A stretch of DNA of 64,000 bases from an uncultured Alphaproteobacteria bacterium (GTDB taxonomy: Bacteria; Pseudomonadota; Alphaproteobacteria; UBA7985; CAJQQZ01). Positions 16,233 to 26,365 of the stretch are shown here, one piece after another (positions within the stretch are counted from its first letter, which is position 1; every line of letters starts with the position of its first letter). The notes beneath the pieces are model-generated. The model saw only the letters and a list, made by a program, of their open reading frames with translations, made no database searches and was not told where the DNA came from. The translations under genes and the position numbers were made by a program. The stretch covers positions 16,859-80,858 of the forward strand of contig CAJQQZ010000031.1 in NCBI GenBank assembly GCA_905480575.1. The letters are read 5' to 3'.

Positions 16233-16667
16233 TTAACCCTTCTTTGAAATCAGGAGATGGCAGGTCGCTTGACTGACAGGTTTGTCTGGGTCGCTTTGCC
16301 AGGCGGTTGCGACGACCGACACGCTGCGTTTGCCCCATTTCGTTACTCGCGCGTGGCCGAATAGGTCCTGATCTTCGGTAGGACGAAGATAGTCGTTCGT
16401 GGTGGTGAAGGGGCGGACAGTAATATTTTCGCCCAGCTTAGCAGAAACCTCTAACCATGCCGTGTTTTCGAGAAAGGAGGCAACAACCCCGCCGTGGATC
16501 GCTCTGATAATGGCATTGCCAATCAAGCGTTCCGAGAAGGGGAGCTGGGCGACAAGGCCTTGCTCTTCATTCATGTCGACTAAGTAACCAAAACGTCTGA
16601 GATAAGGTGAGTTTTCGATTAGGCCTGCCAATTCCTCGGCTGATAGTTGGTAAGCTGGATTGAACAT
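16233..16667 (-). CDS. PaaI-like hotdog thioesterase (second of a pair)
   Basis: 144 residues from the ATG at 16667, which has GGAGGGG about ten bases before it; an in-frame TTG at 16676 overlaps the upstream stop but is too close to that ribosome site. The hotdog core is recognisable: A-I-I-R-A-I-H-G-G-V-V-A-S-F-L-E-N-T-A, then N-D-Y-L-R-P and G-K-R-S-V-S-V-V. The H-G-G-V segment opens the long helix. The acyl-CoA substrate cannot be read from sequence. Paired with the related gene immediately upstream. Confidence 0.78.
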   Translation of the reverse strand: MFNPAYQLSAEELAGLIENSPYLRRFGYLVDMNEEQGLVAQLPFSERLIGNAIIRAIHGGVVASFLENTAWLEVSAKLGENITVRPFTTTNDYLRPTEDQDLFGHARVTKWGKRSVSVVATAWQSDPDKPVSQATCHLLISKKG

Positions 16668-16672
16668 ATGAA

Positions 16673-17149
16673 TCAAACCCCTCCCAATTTAGCTTTGAGC
16701 TGGGAGAAGTCAGGACCTTTGGTTCCCAACATGAAGGTACCCATTGCTTTGATCAATAAGTTGCCGTTCGTTTTGTCGGTGATTGATCCCTCGGCGTAGG
16801 CTATATCATTCCTGATGTGATAACTGTGACACTGGCATCGAACGTCGTTGAGAGCGGCACCAGGCTGCAGGAAATCAACTCTCAAATCAACAGTAGCAAT
16901 CGGCCTTGTGCTCTCGGATTTAGTAAGAGCAGCCATTCCTAAACAGGTATCGATCAAGGTTGTCATGACGGCGCCGTGCATTGACTTGTCTTCGTTCGAG
17001 GTCGCGAAATCAGCGTTATAGGGCATGTCGATGATCGCTCCGTCACTGTCGCATTTAACGATTTCGTAAGCGAAGTCCTTTGCGGGACCCAACCCTTTTT
17101 CGAAGAACACTTTGACATCAGCCAAGAAATCAATTTGCGCTGCATTCAT
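16673..17149 (-). CDS. PaaI-like hotdog thioesterase (first of a pair)
   Basis: 158 residues. The core is S-M-H-G-A-V-M-T-T-L-I-D-T-C-L-G-M-A-A, followed by T-V-D-L-R-V-D-F-L-Q-P-G-A and D-I-A-Y-A-E-G-S-I-T-D, typical of PaaI-type acyl-CoA thioesterases. It is first in a three-gene minus-strand operon with a second thioesterase and a 3-hydroxyisobutyrate-dehydrogenase-like enzyme. The two thioesterases are not close copies, so they may form a heteromer or act on different acyl-CoAs. Confidence 0.82.
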   Translation of the reverse strand: MNAAQIDFLADVKVFFEKGLGPAKDFAYEIVKCDSDGAIIDMPYNADFATSNEDKSMHGAVMTTLIDTCLGMAALTKSESTRPIATVDLRVDFLQPGAALNDVRCQCHSYHIRNDIAYAEGSITDKTNGNLLIKAMGTFMLGTKGPDFSQLKAKLGGV

Positions 17150-17322
17150 CCTGGAATTTTGACCTCTTTAAACGAAGTTAACCTGCGTTGGCCTTACTCG
17201 TCCTAGTCCCCAAAGGCCAACTTAAAAGGCTTAACAAGGATAGACTGGCGAAGCACGCAAATTTTTCTGGTCTTCCGTTTGTCCGTTGAAGCCAAGGCCG
17301 ATCAGGCGCCATTGTATGGAGA

Positions 17323-18246
17323 TTGAGCCTAAACGCAGGAGAAGACGATTATCTTTGCAATGAAGCCCTCAATTTTCTAGGTTGCGCGCGACCTATCCAT
17401 CCTAGTTTTGAACGGGACATGAGAGAAAAAATGATCCTCTATCCGACACTACCCTCCTGGAAAAACAAGTTGGTAACCTTTTGTCAACAAAGACCAACCA
17501 GTTGGCTCGGTCGTCGGTTGGCCTTGTTGGGACGTAAATTGGTGATGCGGAAGCTGCCAGTTCCAGTTGAAGCCCAGGTGGAGGGGATCAAAGTCAAGCT
17601 CCATTTGCATGACAATATTTGTGAACGCCGTTTCCTATTTATGCCACAGTTCTTTGACCAGGATGAAAGAACGATCATAGCAGAGAGCCTGCCTGACGAT
17701 GGTGTTTTCGTTGATATTGGTGCGAATGTCGGTCTCTATTCCTTGCGAGCCTCGCAGAGTTTGGGACCGCAAGGCGTGATCCTTGCCATGGAGCCAAATC
17801 CTGTCACATTTAAGCGTTTGAAAACCAATTTTTCAATGAATGACATTGGTGCGAAGGTTGTTTTAGAACAGGTCGGTGTAGGCGATGGGGACGGCGAATT
17901 GCAACTCGTGCTTCACCCAGACAATTTGGGAGAGGCAAGTGCCTTTGCGGATTTTGCGGGCGAGAAAATTACTGTACCATCAAGAAGTTTGAAGCAACTT
18001 TTGGCGACCCACGCAATCAACAAAATAGATGTCCTGAAAATTGACATCGAAGGGTTTGAGGATGTCGCTCTCGTACCTTTCTTCGTAAAAGAGAACGCTA
18101 CCCTTTTCCCTAAAACAATCGTTATAGAAAAATCTGAAGATCGCTGGCGCAGCGACCTATTGGGGACGCTTGTCTCTCTTGGATACGTTCGACACAAAAC
18201 AACCAAGAACAATCACATCCTCCTGTTTGGAGCCGAAGGGAGTTAG
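17323..18246 (+). CDS. FkbM-family SAM methyltransferase
   Basis: Up to 307 residues. The SAM-binding motif is V-F-V-D-I-G-A-N-V-G-L-Y-S-L, with acidic A-M-E-P-N-P and a later I-D-V-L-K-I-D-I-E-G-F-E, the hallmark run of FkbM methyltransferases. The start is uncertain: the TTG at 17323 has no well-placed ribosome site, and an in-frame ATG at 17419 would give 275 residues and keep the whole domain. It is followed after 3 nt by an O-antigen-ligase-like gene, which suggests methylation of a surface sugar. Confidence 0.8.
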   Translation: MSLNAGEDDYLCNEALNFLGCARPIHPSFERDMREKMILYPTLPSWKNKLVTFCQQRPTSWLGRRLALLGRKLVMRKLPVPVEAQVEGIKVKLHLHDNICERRFLFMPQFFDQDERTIIAESLPDDGVFVDIGANVGLYSLRASQSLGPQGVILAMEPNPVTFKRLKTNFSMNDIGAKVVLEQVGVGDGDGELQLVLHPDNLGEASAFADFAGEKITVPSRSLKQLLATHAINKIDVLKIDIEGFEDVALVPFFVKENATLFPKTIVIEKSEDRWRSDLLGTLVSLGYVRHKTTKNNHILLFGAEGS

Positions 18247-18249
18247 ACA

Positions 18250-19512
18250 TTGGCCTCTCTCAAACGAATGATAGTTTGGCTTCAGTTGCTATCTACGCCA
18301 GGTACACTGGTTCTTGCCATTGCTAATCCAATTTTGCTGACGTTCGTTACTGTGTTGAACGGGGCGTTGAGCTTGAGTTATCTAGGAATGACGGGCAAAC
18401 ATTCCTTCAAACTCCTCTCTCGACCAGCTAGCGGTTTGTTGGCATTTGCTCTTGTTTTTCTGCTCCTACATTCCTTTTTGATCAAGACTGAAGATGGTGG
18501 GCCTTTTTTTGTTGGGCGCATGTTTGTTCTCTTGCTCTGCGCCTATTTTCCTATCCTGGAATGGGGAAAGTTAGATGAGGAAACTAAACATCGAATGCGA
18601 CTTTTGTTTTTCGGGGGGATGTTTCTCGCAGGAGTTTATTTTTTCTTTAAAATTCTGTTCAATCATTGGGACCAGAAACTCTTTATGTCTTTCACCGGCA
18701 TAGTCAAAGAGATGAAAGCCCATTACGGCAATCGGCCTGCTGTAATTTTCGTCTTATGGATCTGGCCCGTTTTGCTAGGCTTTCGACTGCTTCTTCTCCC
18801 AAAGTCACGCTGGATCTATGGCAGTGTAACCTTGCTGTTCCTGATGTTTGTCATCGGTGGGATATTGCAAACGGCTAGCGAAACAGCAAAATTGGCTTTG
18901 TTGGCAGGATCTCTTGTTTTTGTGATAGCGCGCTTATCTCTTGTCTGGGTACGGCGATTGTTGGGTGTTGGGATCGTTGCTGTCTTGATATTGGCTCCAA
19001 TACTCTTTCACGGTGTCTATAAAAAATACAATGAAGAGTACGATTTCCTACCTTTCTCTGCCGAACATCGGTTGGTCATTTGGTCATATACTTCCGAGCT
19101 CATTTGGCAGAAGCCTATCTTGGGTCACGGATTGAGGATTGCGCACTCTGATGACCTCGTTGATTTAAACGAGCAGGGGGAGGAGACTGTACTAGAATTG
19201 AAGCCACGGAAGATGGTCGTCCGGGCGATTAATCAGCATCCCCACAACATGGTCTTGCAAATTTGGTTGGAATTCGGTGCCATTGGCATCAGCTTCGCGA
19301 TCGCTCTCACCTTAATGTTTTTCCGGTTTCTTGGCAGGCTCAATCATCCGCTTCAAAGCTACGCTCTGGCAACGGTTGCCTCCTTTGCAACGGTTGGCTT
19401 CGTTGGCTACGGTCTCTGGCAGAGCTGGCTGTTAGTTGGGGCTTTGTGGGCTGTAATAGCCTTTGCGATGCTTAGCGACTTGAAGAACAGCGTAGGCAAG
19501 AAACCCGGTTAA
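18250..19512 (+). CDS. O-antigen ligase / polymerase-like membrane protein
   Basis: About 420 residues with around ten to twelve membrane segments. The long periplasmic loop is typical of WaaL/Wzy_C proteins: E-H-R-L-V-I-W-S-Y, then I-L-G-H-G-L-R, and later N-Q-H-P-H-N-M-V-L-Q-I-W-L-E-F-G-A-I-G. The conserved H-x-H-N is present. The start is a TTG at 18250 with GGGAG about 8 bases upstream; an ATG at 18268 is possible. It probably ligates or polymerises glycan at the periplasmic face. It shares a transcript with the FkbM gene. Confidence 0.82.
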   Translation: MASLKRMIVWLQLLSTPGTLVLAIANPILLTFVTVLNGALSLSYLGMTGKHSFKLLSRPASGLLAFALVFLLLHSFLIKTEDGGPFFVGRMFVLLLCAYFPILEWGKLDEETKHRMRLLFFGGMFLAGVYFFFKILFNHWDQKLFMSFTGIVKEMKAHYGNRPAVIFVLWIWPVLLGFRLLLLPKSRWIYGSVTLLFLMFVIGGILQTASETAKLALLAGSLVFVIARLSLVWVRRLLGVGIVAVLILAPILFHGVYKKYNEEYDFLPFSAEHRLVIWSYTSELIWQKPILGHGLRIAHSDDLVDLNEQGEETVLELKPRKMVVRAINQHPHNMVLQIWLEFGAIGISFAIALTLMFFRFLGRLNHPLQSYALATVASFATVGFVGYGLWQSWLLVGALWAVIAFAMLSDLKNSVGKKPG

Positions 19513-19525
19513 GGCTTTTGCCTTA
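19510..19525. repeat. Small hairpin spanning convergent stop codons
   Basis: TAAGGC-TTTT-GCCTTA forms a 6-bp stem and 4-nt loop. The left arm holds the stop of the O-antigen-ligase-like gene and the right arm the stop of the convergent methyltransferase gene. Too short for a confident terminator call. Confidence 0.35.
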
Positions 19526-20224
19526 GGATTTCTGAAGCTTGATAAAATGCACGGGTTCTTCAAAACGATGTCCGGCTTCAACCTGAACTCCTTGCTCAAC
19601 AAAGAGTTTTCTAACCTGATCTTCGCAAGTCTTTAACGCTTCGGCCCTAGCCGCATCGACCATTATGGCCTGCACTTTGAAGGCCTCAAAATCTGCGTAT
19701 GTGTAATGTTCGAGATAGCGAAAGTTTTCGTCGACTGAGAACAAATTGTCAGCGCAAGCTTGAGTGATAGCCTTTTGCGCCGCCGCTCTGACTTCGGTTT
19801 CGTCGTCAACTGGCTGCATGGTTCGGAAACTTGACCCTTGAGCAACGGGCTCAAAGATGTAGACGACACCGTTTCCCCTCAACACCCTATGGGCTTCTTT
19901 GAGGGCCGTCAGTTGTTCGGGCGTAGGCACGTGGTGAAGGCTGAAAAAGAAACAAACAGCATCGAAAGCTCCATCTGCGAAAGGGAGATCTTGTCCAATG
20001 CCTTCCAAAAAGATTTCACCCGCAATGGGTTCTTTGGACCGAGCGGCGGCAAGTGGTGCTTCGCCACATTCCAATCCAGTTAAACGTCCGCCTAGTCGCG
20101 TCAAAAGCCTGGTGGTTTTGCCGGTTCCGCATCCGACGTCAAGGATGTCTTTGCCCTCGCATTTAATGCGCTCAAGGATGACTTCTTTTGTTGTTCGGAC
20201 AGTTAGTTGGTTCAGATCAAGCAT
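19523..20224 (-). CDS. Class I SAM-dependent methyltransferase
   Basis: 233 residues. Motif I is I-L-D-V-G-C-G-T-G-K-T-T, followed by G-L-E-C-G, D-L-P-F-A-D-G-A-F-D-A-V (motif II) and H-R-V-L-R-G-N-G-V-V-Y-I-F-E-P. This is the Methyltransf_11/25 fold; the substrate is unknown. The start overlaps the end of ppdK by 8 nt, so translation is probably coupled and it ends the glyQ-glyS-ppdK transcript. Convergent with the O-antigen-ligase-like gene. Confidence 0.85.
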   Translation of the reverse strand: MLDLNQLTVRTTKEVILERIKCEGKDILDVGCGTGKTTRLLTRLGGRLTGLECGEAPLAAARSKEPIAGEIFLEGIGQDLPFADGAFDAVCFFFSLHHVPTPEQLTALKEAHRVLRGNGVVYIFEPVAQGSSFRTMQPVDDETEVRAAAQKAITQACADNLFSVDENFRYLEHYTYADFEAFKVQAIMVDAARAEALKTCEDQVRKLFVEQGVQVEAGHRFEEPVHFIKLQKS

Positions 20225-22883
20225 TTGCTTTTAACGCCGATTGTGCAGCGGCCAATCTAGCGATAGGCACACGGAAAGCCGAACAAGAAACATAGTCCAA
20301 CCCGACGGATTGGCAGAAATCGATAGACGCCGGGTCGCCGCCATGTTCACCGCAAATACCGAGTTTGATTTCGGGGCGTTGTGAACGGCCTTTTTCGGCG
20401 GCCATCTTAACCAATTCACCGACGCCTTTGGGATCGAGTGACTGGAACGGGTCTTGATCAATCAAACCACGTTTGGCGTATTCGTTTAGGAATGAACTAG
20501 CATCGTCACGAGACAAACCATAGGTCGTCTGAGTCAGGTCATTTGTTCCAAAACTGAAGAATTCGGCGGTTTCTGCGATTGCATCTGCCAAAATACAAGC
20601 CCTAGGTAGTTCGATCATCGTGCCAACCAGATAATCAAAGTCGACACCATTCTCTTCTTTGATTTTGTCGGCTGTCGCGCGCACTAAATCGACGAGCACA
20701 GCCAATTCTTTGGGCATTGAGACGAGCGGGATCATGACCTCAGGCGTTACAGCCTCACCTGTTTCTTTTTTCAACAAGGCAACCGCTTCAAAGATTGCAC
20801 GAGCTTGCATCTCATAAATTTCCGGGAACGTAATGCCCAAGCGACATCCACGGTGGCCCAGCATGGGATTCGATTCAGACAGTTCACGCGCTCTTGCTTG
20901 AACATCACTGACCGAAACGGACGCTGCCGCTGCAACCTCTTCCATTTCCTCTTGGCCGTGTGGCAGGAACTCATGCAGAGGTGGATCAAGCAGGCGTATA
21001 GTGATCGGCCTGCCAGCCATAACAGCAAAGAGCTTCGTGAAATCATCTCGTTGCATCGGCAGCAGTTTTTCCAAAGCAGCACGTCTTTCTTCGGCTGATT
21101 CCGCCAGGATCATTTGACGAACAGCAATGATACGTTCGGCCTCAAAGAACATGTGTTCTGTTCGGCAGAGACCGATGCCCTCGGCGCCGAAAGAGATCGC
21201 CATCTCAGCGTCTTTCTCGGTTTCGGCGTTGGCTCTGACGGCCATAGTGCGGACTTTGTCTGCCCATTCCATGATTTTGGAGAAATCACCGGAAAGGTCA
21301 GGGTTTAGCGTGGGCACTTCACCCAACATGACCTCACCAGTTGCACCGTCTAACGTGATGAAATCACCCGATTTGACAACTTGCCCTCTGACCGTGAAAA
21401 GCTGTTGTGCATAATCAATGCGCAGATCGCTCGCACCACAGATACAAGGCGTGCCCATGCCCCGTGCAACGACAGCAGCGTGAGATGTCATGCCACCTCG
21501 TGACGTCAAAATGGCTTTGGATGCGTGCATGCCATGGATATCTTCAGGCGAAGTCTCAACTCGGACGAGAATGACTGGCACTCCTGATGTAGCCCGATCA
21601 ACCGCTTCTTCAGAGGAGAAAACGACTTCTCCGGCGGCGGCTCCAGGGCTGGCAGGCAGGCCTCTCAAAATAACGTTGCGCTCTGCATCTGGATCGAGTG
21701 TCGGGTGCAACAGTTGATCAAGGGAGGCGGGGTCTAAACGGGTGAGAGCTTCGGTTTCTGAAATCAAACCCTCTTCAACCATATCAACAGCGATCTTCAA
21801 AGCAGCTTGAGCCGTGCGTTTGCCGCCCCTGGTTTGCAGCATGAAAAGCTGGTTGTTTTGAATCGTGAACTCAATGTCTTGCATGTCACAATAGTGACGT
21901 TCAAGGATGTCCCGGACTTTATCCAGTTCTAGGAAGGCCTCGGGCATGACTTCTTCCATGGCAAGCTTAGTGGAACCCTGCGTTTCCTTGCCGTGGATTG
22001 TAAGTTGTTGGGGCGTGCGAATGCCGGCAACTACGTCCTCGCCCTGTGCATTGATCAGATATTCGCCGTAAAACTCACGCTCTCCGGTGGACGGATCACG
22101 GGTGAAGGCGACACCGGTGGCGCAATCATCGCCCATATTGCCGAAGACCATTGCCTGGATATTGACAGCAGTACCCCAACTTTGCGGAATGTCGTGGAGC
22201 GCGCGGTAAGTAATGGCACGTGAATTCATCCAAGAAGAGAATACGGCACCGACAGCACCCCACAACTGTTGCTCGGGGTCTTGGGGAAAGTCTTCATCCA
22301 ATTCTTCGCTAACGCATTTTTTGTAACGTTCAACGATTAGTTTCCAGTCTTCGGCATTGAGTTCGGTGTCGAGAAAAACCTCGCGATCTTCCTTGTGGTC
22401 GTCCAGAATGTCTTCGAAAAGCGAATGGTCAACGCCGAGGACAACATCACTGTACATCTGAATAAAGCGTCGATAGGAATCGTAGGCGAAACGTTCGTCA
22501 CCGGATTTTGCAGCCAATCCAGCGACGGTAATGTCATTGAGGCCAAGATTGAGAACCGTATCCATCATGCCAGGCATGGAGGCTCTTGCACCAGAACGAA
22601 CCGAGAGCAATAACGGGTTTTCTGAAGAGCCGAATTTCGTACCTACGGCTTCTTCGACAAGCACGAGGGCGGTTTCGACCTGTGACCTCAGCTCTTCTGG
22701 GTATTTTTTCCCGTTGTCATAAAAGTAGGTACAAAGCTCTGTGCTGATGGTGAAACCTGCCGGTACTGGCAGGCCCAATTTACACATCTCGGCAAGGTTG
22801 GCACCTTTTCCGCCGAGTAGGTTTTTCATGGAGGCATCACCCTCACTCGCTTCTGGTCCGAAGCTGTAAACCCATTTTGCCAT
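20217..22883 (-). CDS. ppdK: Pyruvate, phosphate dikinase
   Basis: 888 residues, full length. The N-terminal ATP-grasp part has G-G-K-G-A-N-L-A-E-M and S-V-R-S-G-A-R-A-S-M-P-G-M-M-D-T. The swivelling domain has the phosphohistidine loop S-R-G-G-M-T-S-H-A-A-V-V-A-R-G-M-G. The C-terminal PEP/pyruvate barrel has G-L-C-R-T-E-H-M-F and ends with C-G-E-H-G-G-D-P and Y-V-S-C-S. It interconverts pyruvate and PEP with ATP and phosphate, central to C3/C4 balance. It is 9 nt after glyS; co-location with glyQS is common in alphaproteobacteria. Confidence 0.97.
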   Translation of the reverse strand: MAKWVYSFGPEASEGDASMKNLLGGKGANLAEMCKLGLPVPAGFTISTELCTYFYDNGKKYPEELRSQVETALVLVEEAVGTKFGSSENPLLLSVRSGARASMPGMMDTVLNLGLNDITVAGLAAKSGDERFAYDSYRRFIQMYSDVVLGVDHSLFEDILDDHKEDREVFLDTELNAEDWKLIVERYKKCVSEELDEDFPQDPEQQLWGAVGAVFSSWMNSRAITYRALHDIPQSWGTAVNIQAMVFGNMGDDCATGVAFTRDPSTGEREFYGEYLINAQGEDVVAGIRTPQQLTIHGKETQGSTKLAMEEVMPEAFLELDKVRDILERHYCDMQDIEFTIQNNQLFMLQTRGGKRTAQAALKIAVDMVEEGLISETEALTRLDPASLDQLLHPTLDPDAERNVILRGLPASPGAAAGEVVFSSEEAVDRATSGVPVILVRVETSPEDIHGMHASKAILTSRGGMTSHAAVVARGMGTPCICGASDLRIDYAQQLFTVRGQVVKSGDFITLDGATGEVMLGEVPTLNPDLSGDFSKIMEWADKVRTMAVRANAETEKDAEMAISFGAEGIGLCRTEHMFFEAERIIAVRQMILAESAEERRAALEKLLPMQRDDFTKLFAVMAGRPITIRLLDPPLHEFLPHGQEEMEEVAAAASVSVSDVQARARELSESNPMLGHRGCRLGITFPEIYEMQARAIFEAVALLKKETGEAVTPEVMIPLVSMPKELAVLVDLVRATADKIKEENGVDFDYLVGTMIELPRACILADAIAETAEFFSFGTNDLTQTTYGLSRDDASSFLNEYAKRGLIDQDPFQSLDPKGVGELVKMAAEKGRSQRPEIKLGICGEHGGDPASIDFCQSVGLDYVSCSAFRVPIARLAAAQSALKANA

Positions 22884-22892
22884 GTTGGTACT

Positions 22893-24977
22893 CTAACTTT
22901 CTATTTTGCTGAAATCTGCAACAGTTGAAACGGTTTGCCGTAGGAGATTGAGAAGGTTCAGACGGTTTTCTCTGATCTCGGCTTCAGGTGCATTGACCAT
23001 GACGTTGTCAAAGAATGCATCACCCGGCGCTCTCAATGAAGCCATGGCGGTCATCGCACTGCCATAGTCCTCGTTTTCGATGGCGGATCCAGCTGCTTGG
23101 CTAGTTTGGTTCAAAAGCTTGTGGAATGTAGCCTCGTGCTCGTCTTTCAGCAAAGAAGTTTGAACAGCGTCAGAGAAGGATCTCTTGTCCTTCTTCTCTT
23201 CTTTGGAGAGTATAGAGGACGCTCTACGGTAAGCGGCGAGCAGGTTCGTGCCATCGTCACTCTCGACCAACCGTGCCAGAGCTTCAACGCGGTTTAGTCC
23301 CCGAAGGAGGTCATCTTCTTCACCTTTGGCAAATACTGCTGCGATCAAGTCGTGTCTGACACCTTTTTCGCGAAGGCTGACCTTCATTCGGTCAACGATG
23401 AAATTCAGCAGATCTTGCGCAGCAGTCTTTTGGTCCACACCTTCAACAGGTTGAAGGGAGAGAGCCGTTTCGATTGCTGGGCGCAACCCAAGACGTAGTT
23501 CATTCTCCAGAACGAGACGAATGATGCCCAAAGCCGATCTGCGCAGAGCAAAGGGATCTTTAGAACCGGTTGGTTTCTCATCAATAGCCCAAAAACCGGC
23601 CAAACTGTCCAGTTTGTCAGCCATGGCGACAGCGACAGAGACAGGCGCTGTTGGACAGGGGTCTGAAGGGCCGAGTGGCGAGTAGTGTTCGCCAATGGCT
23701 TTTGCAACCGCTTGCGTTTCGCCGTCATTTTCGGCGTAGTATTGCCCCATGAGGCCCTGCAATTCAGGGAATTCTCCGACCATGCCGGTCACAAGGTCTG
23801 CTTTGCACAGTCTTGCAGCTGAGCGCACCTGGTCTGTATTGGCACCTGGAATGGCTTCGGCAAGCGCAACCGCTATCGGGGCGATGCGATCAATCTTGTC
23901 GCCGACAGACCCAAGCTTCGCGTGGAAAACGATTGAGTTAAGTGCAGGGATACGGCTGGCAAGGCCCTTCTTACGATCTTGGTTCCAGAAGAATTCTGCG
24001 TCTGCGAGACGCGCGCGCAGCACCCGCTCGTTCCCGGCCACAATGGCCGCGCCCTTGTCCGCCGTTTCCATGTTTGAGATCGTGATGAAGTAAGGAGCGA
24101 GCTCGCCCTTACTATCTACTGTCGCGAAGTATTTTTGGTGTTCCCGCATGGAAGTGGTTAAAACTTCCGGGGGCAACGCCATCAGGTTATCGTCGATCCG
24201 GCCAATCAGAGGAACCGGCCATTCAACTAGACCGGTGACTTCCTCCAGGAGTTTGGGGTCATCAATTACGACCAAACCTTTGCTTGAGGCTAATTTGGTG
24301 ATGCCATCCAGGATGTGGGTTTGGCGTTCGTTGTGATCCAAAACCACTTTAGCCTTAGCAAGTTCGGACTTGTATTCGTCAAACCCAGTGACCGTGAAGT
24401 CACCTGGCGCTAGGAAGCGATGTCCCTTGCTTAGATTGCCAAACTCGATAGAGCTTGTGGCGCTCAGAGGGAGCTCACCCTTAATCACATCACCGTTGAA
24501 CAGAGCAATGATCGAGTGCAGAGGTCGGACCCAGCGGAAGTCGTGGCGGCTCCACTTCTGGGATTTTGGCCAAACCATAGCCTGGATGGTTTCAACAATC
24601 AGACCCGGTAAGATGTCGAGTGTTGGCTGTCCTTTGATTTCTTTGACGGCAAAATAAAAGTTGCCTTTAGGTGTCTCGCGCAGCTCCGCCTCATCGAGAG
24701 AAGCGATGCCTGCTCCGCGCATGAAACCTTGGAGGGCTTGTTCAGGTGAGCCTTCTTTAGGACCTTTTTTCTCTTCTTTGATGTCAGGCTGTTTTTCGGG
24801 CAATCCGTTGACGATCAATGCGATGCGTCTAGGCGTCACCAAAAACTCTGACTTGTCGAAGGTAAATCCAGCTTCAGATAGTTTCTTGGTCAGGATATCT
24901 AGCAACGCTTTCGCGCCACTTCGTTGCATACGAGCAGGAATTTCTTCGGAGAAAAGTTCGATGAACAGTTCACTCAT
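22893..24977 (-). CDS. glyS: Glycyl-tRNA synthetase beta subunit
   Basis: 694 residues, the normal length. It starts with [14 protein letters not shown], the family signature, and contains P-R-R-I-A-L and [18 protein letters not shown]. The C-terminal region, with helical [13 protein letters not shown], resembles the anticodon-binding part. Together with GlyQ it forms the alpha2beta2 enzyme that charges tRNA-Gly. The start overlaps the glyQ stop by 4 nt (ATGA), so the subunits are co-translated. Confidence 0.97.
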   Translation of the reverse strand: MSELFIELFSEEIPARMQRSGAKALLDILTKKLSEAGFTFDKSEFLVTPRRIALIVNGLPEKQPDIKEEKKGPKEGSPEQALQGFMRGAGIASLDEAELRETPKGNFYFAVKEIKGQPTLDILPGLIVETIQAMVWPKSQKWSRHDFRWVRPLHSIIALFNGDVIKGELPLSATSSIEFGNLSKGHRFLAPGDFTVTGFDEYKSELAKAKVVLDHNERQTHILDGITKLASSKGLVVIDDPKLLEEVTGLVEWPVPLIGRIDDNLMALPPEVLTTSMREHQKYFATVDSKGELAPYFITISNMETADKGAAIVAGNERVLRARLADAEFFWNQDRKKGLASRIPALNSIVFHAKLGSVGDKIDRIAPIAVALAEAIPGANTDQVRSAARLCKADLVTGMVGEFPELQGLMGQYYAENDGETQAVAKAIGEHYSPLGPSDPCPTAPVSVAVAMADKLDSLAGFWAIDEKPTGSKDPFALRRSALGIIRLVLENELRLGLRPAIETALSLQPVEGVDQKTAAQDLLNFIVDRMKVSLREKGVRHDLIAAVFAKGEEDDLLRGLNRVEALARLVESDDGTNLLAAYRRASSILSKEEKKDKRSFSDAVQTSLLKDEHEATFHKLLNQTSQAAGSAIENEDYGSAMTAMASLRAPGDAFFDNVMVNAPEAEIRENRLNLLNLLRQTVSTVADFSKIES

Positions 24978-25918
24978 GATGCTTCTCCCATTGGCAGTGG
25001 CTTCTCACCACGGCCACCAGGGCTTGCTGCCCAAGCTTCACAACAGGATTTCGCGAGGCCTCTCACACGTCCGATGTAGGCTTGGCGCTCCGTTACAGAG
25101 ATAACCCCACGGGCATCAAGGAGATTAAAGATATGGCTGGCCTTCATGCAGAAATCATAAGCGGGAAGTGGCTTTGGGTTGTCGCCAGAAACCAGGCTTT
25201 GACACCCGGCTTCCGCTTCCTTGAATTGTCGGAACAGAACTTCAGTGTCGGCATGTTCGAAGTTGAAAGCAGAGAACTCTTGTTCGGCTTGCAGGAAAAT
25301 GTCGCCGTAAACCTTACCACCTTGATCTTTTGGAACACCATCCCAATCAAGATCGTAGACGTTTTCAACACCCTGAACATACATAGCAAGACGTTCCAAC
25401 CCGTAGGTCAGCTCCATTGGAACAGGATAACAATCGATACCGCCGACCTGTTGGAAGTAAGTAAACTGGCTAACTTCCATGCCGTCACACCAAACTTCCC
25501 AACCAAGCCCCCAGGCACCGAGCGTCGGGCTTTCCCAATCGTCTTCCACGAAGCGAATGTCATGTTCGTCAGCTTTGATGCCTATCGCCGCTAACGACCC
25601 AAGATAAAGCTCCTGGCTGTTTGGCGGAGAAGGCTTCATCAAGACCTGGAACTGGTAATAATGCTGTAACCGGTTTGGGTTCTCACCATAACGACCATCT
25701 GTCGGGCGGCGCGAGGGCTGTACATAGGCACAGTTCCACACGAAATCACCGAGAGAACGCAGCGTTGTAGCTGGATGAAAAGTACCAGCGCCAACCTCCA
25801 TGTCGTAGGGTTGAAGGACAACGCAACCTTGATCGGCCCAATAAGTCTGAAGATTCAGAATGATGCGCTGAAAGCAAGTTTTAGGATTAGCTTCATTTGG
25901 GGAGGGTGAGGTGCTCAT
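24974..25918 (-). CDS. glyQ: Glycyl-tRNA synthetase alpha subunit
   Basis: 314 residues. Class II aminoacyl-tRNA synthetase core of the bacterial alpha2beta2 type: [27 protein letters not shown] and [11 protein letters not shown]. It holds the glycine and ATP sites and pairs with GlyS, encoded directly downstream with a 4-nt overlap. It follows the small Zn-ribbon gene by about 130 nt. Confidence 0.97.
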   Translation of the reverse strand: MSTSPSPNEANPKTCFQRIILNLQTYWADQGCVVLQPYDMEVGAGTFHPATTLRSLGDFVWNCAYVQPSRRPTDGRYGENPNRLQHYYQFQVLMKPSPPNSQELYLGSLAAIGIKADEHDIRFVEDDWESPTLGAWGLGWEVWCDGMEVSQFTYFQQVGGIDCYPVPMELTYGLERLAMYVQGVENVYDLDWDGVPKDQGGKVYGDIFLQAEQEFSAFNFEHADTEVLFRQFKEAEAGCQSLVSGDNPKPLPAYDFCMKASHIFNLLDARGVISVTERQAYIGRVRGLAKSCCEAWAASPGGRGEKPLPMGEAS

Positions 25919-26045
25919 GGTGGCCTCGTGAAAACCCGGATAATTTATCTTGCAAGTCCTCTAGCAAAGCCCTGGACTTGGGGCAAGGAATGAGCGCTCT
26001 CTGGCCACTCCGCCGCAGTAATTTTGTGGGGAAATTTAGCGGGTG

Positions 26046-26336
26046 CTAGCTTTTTGAGCTTTCCCGCATCGGGAAGGGGCATTGATGGTCGTCGCAAACG
26101 GGTCTGGTGCCTGCAACAAAGTAGGTGCCGCACCGTTGGCATTCGATGGTTTTTTCTGCTGCTGGTACTCGGGGCTTTTTAGCTTTGCTAGTTGGTTTAT
26201 TTGCTCGTTGAAACCATGAAGCTTTTTTCACTTGTTTCGGTTTGCTTGCTGTTTCGAGCTTGGAAATGAAACGGTAGGCAGCCAAAACAACGCCGATAAC
26301 GGCGATCAGGGCAGCAAGTTTTTGAAACGTGAACAT
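26046..26336 (-). CDS. Small membrane-anchored Zn-ribbon protein (PP0621-like)
   Basis: 96 residues. An N-terminal membrane segment (~5-22) is followed by a Lys/Pro-rich linker and a C-terminal C-Q-R-C-G-T-Y-F-V-A-G, C-D-D-H-Q-C module, probably a zinc ribbon. This layout is like the small PP0621-type proteins found in many proteobacteria. Function is not known. It lies 29 nt after the SppA/SohB-like peptidase gene and precedes glyQ, apparently in the same run of minus-strand genes. Confidence 0.7.
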   Translation of the reverse strand: MFTFQKLAALIAVIGVVLAAYRFISKLETASKPKQVKKASWFQRANKPTSKAKKPRVPAAEKTIECQRCGTYFVAGTRPVCDDHQCPFPMRESSKS

Positions 26337-26365
26337 ATAACCTCAGCAAAGTACCGCAGCAGACA

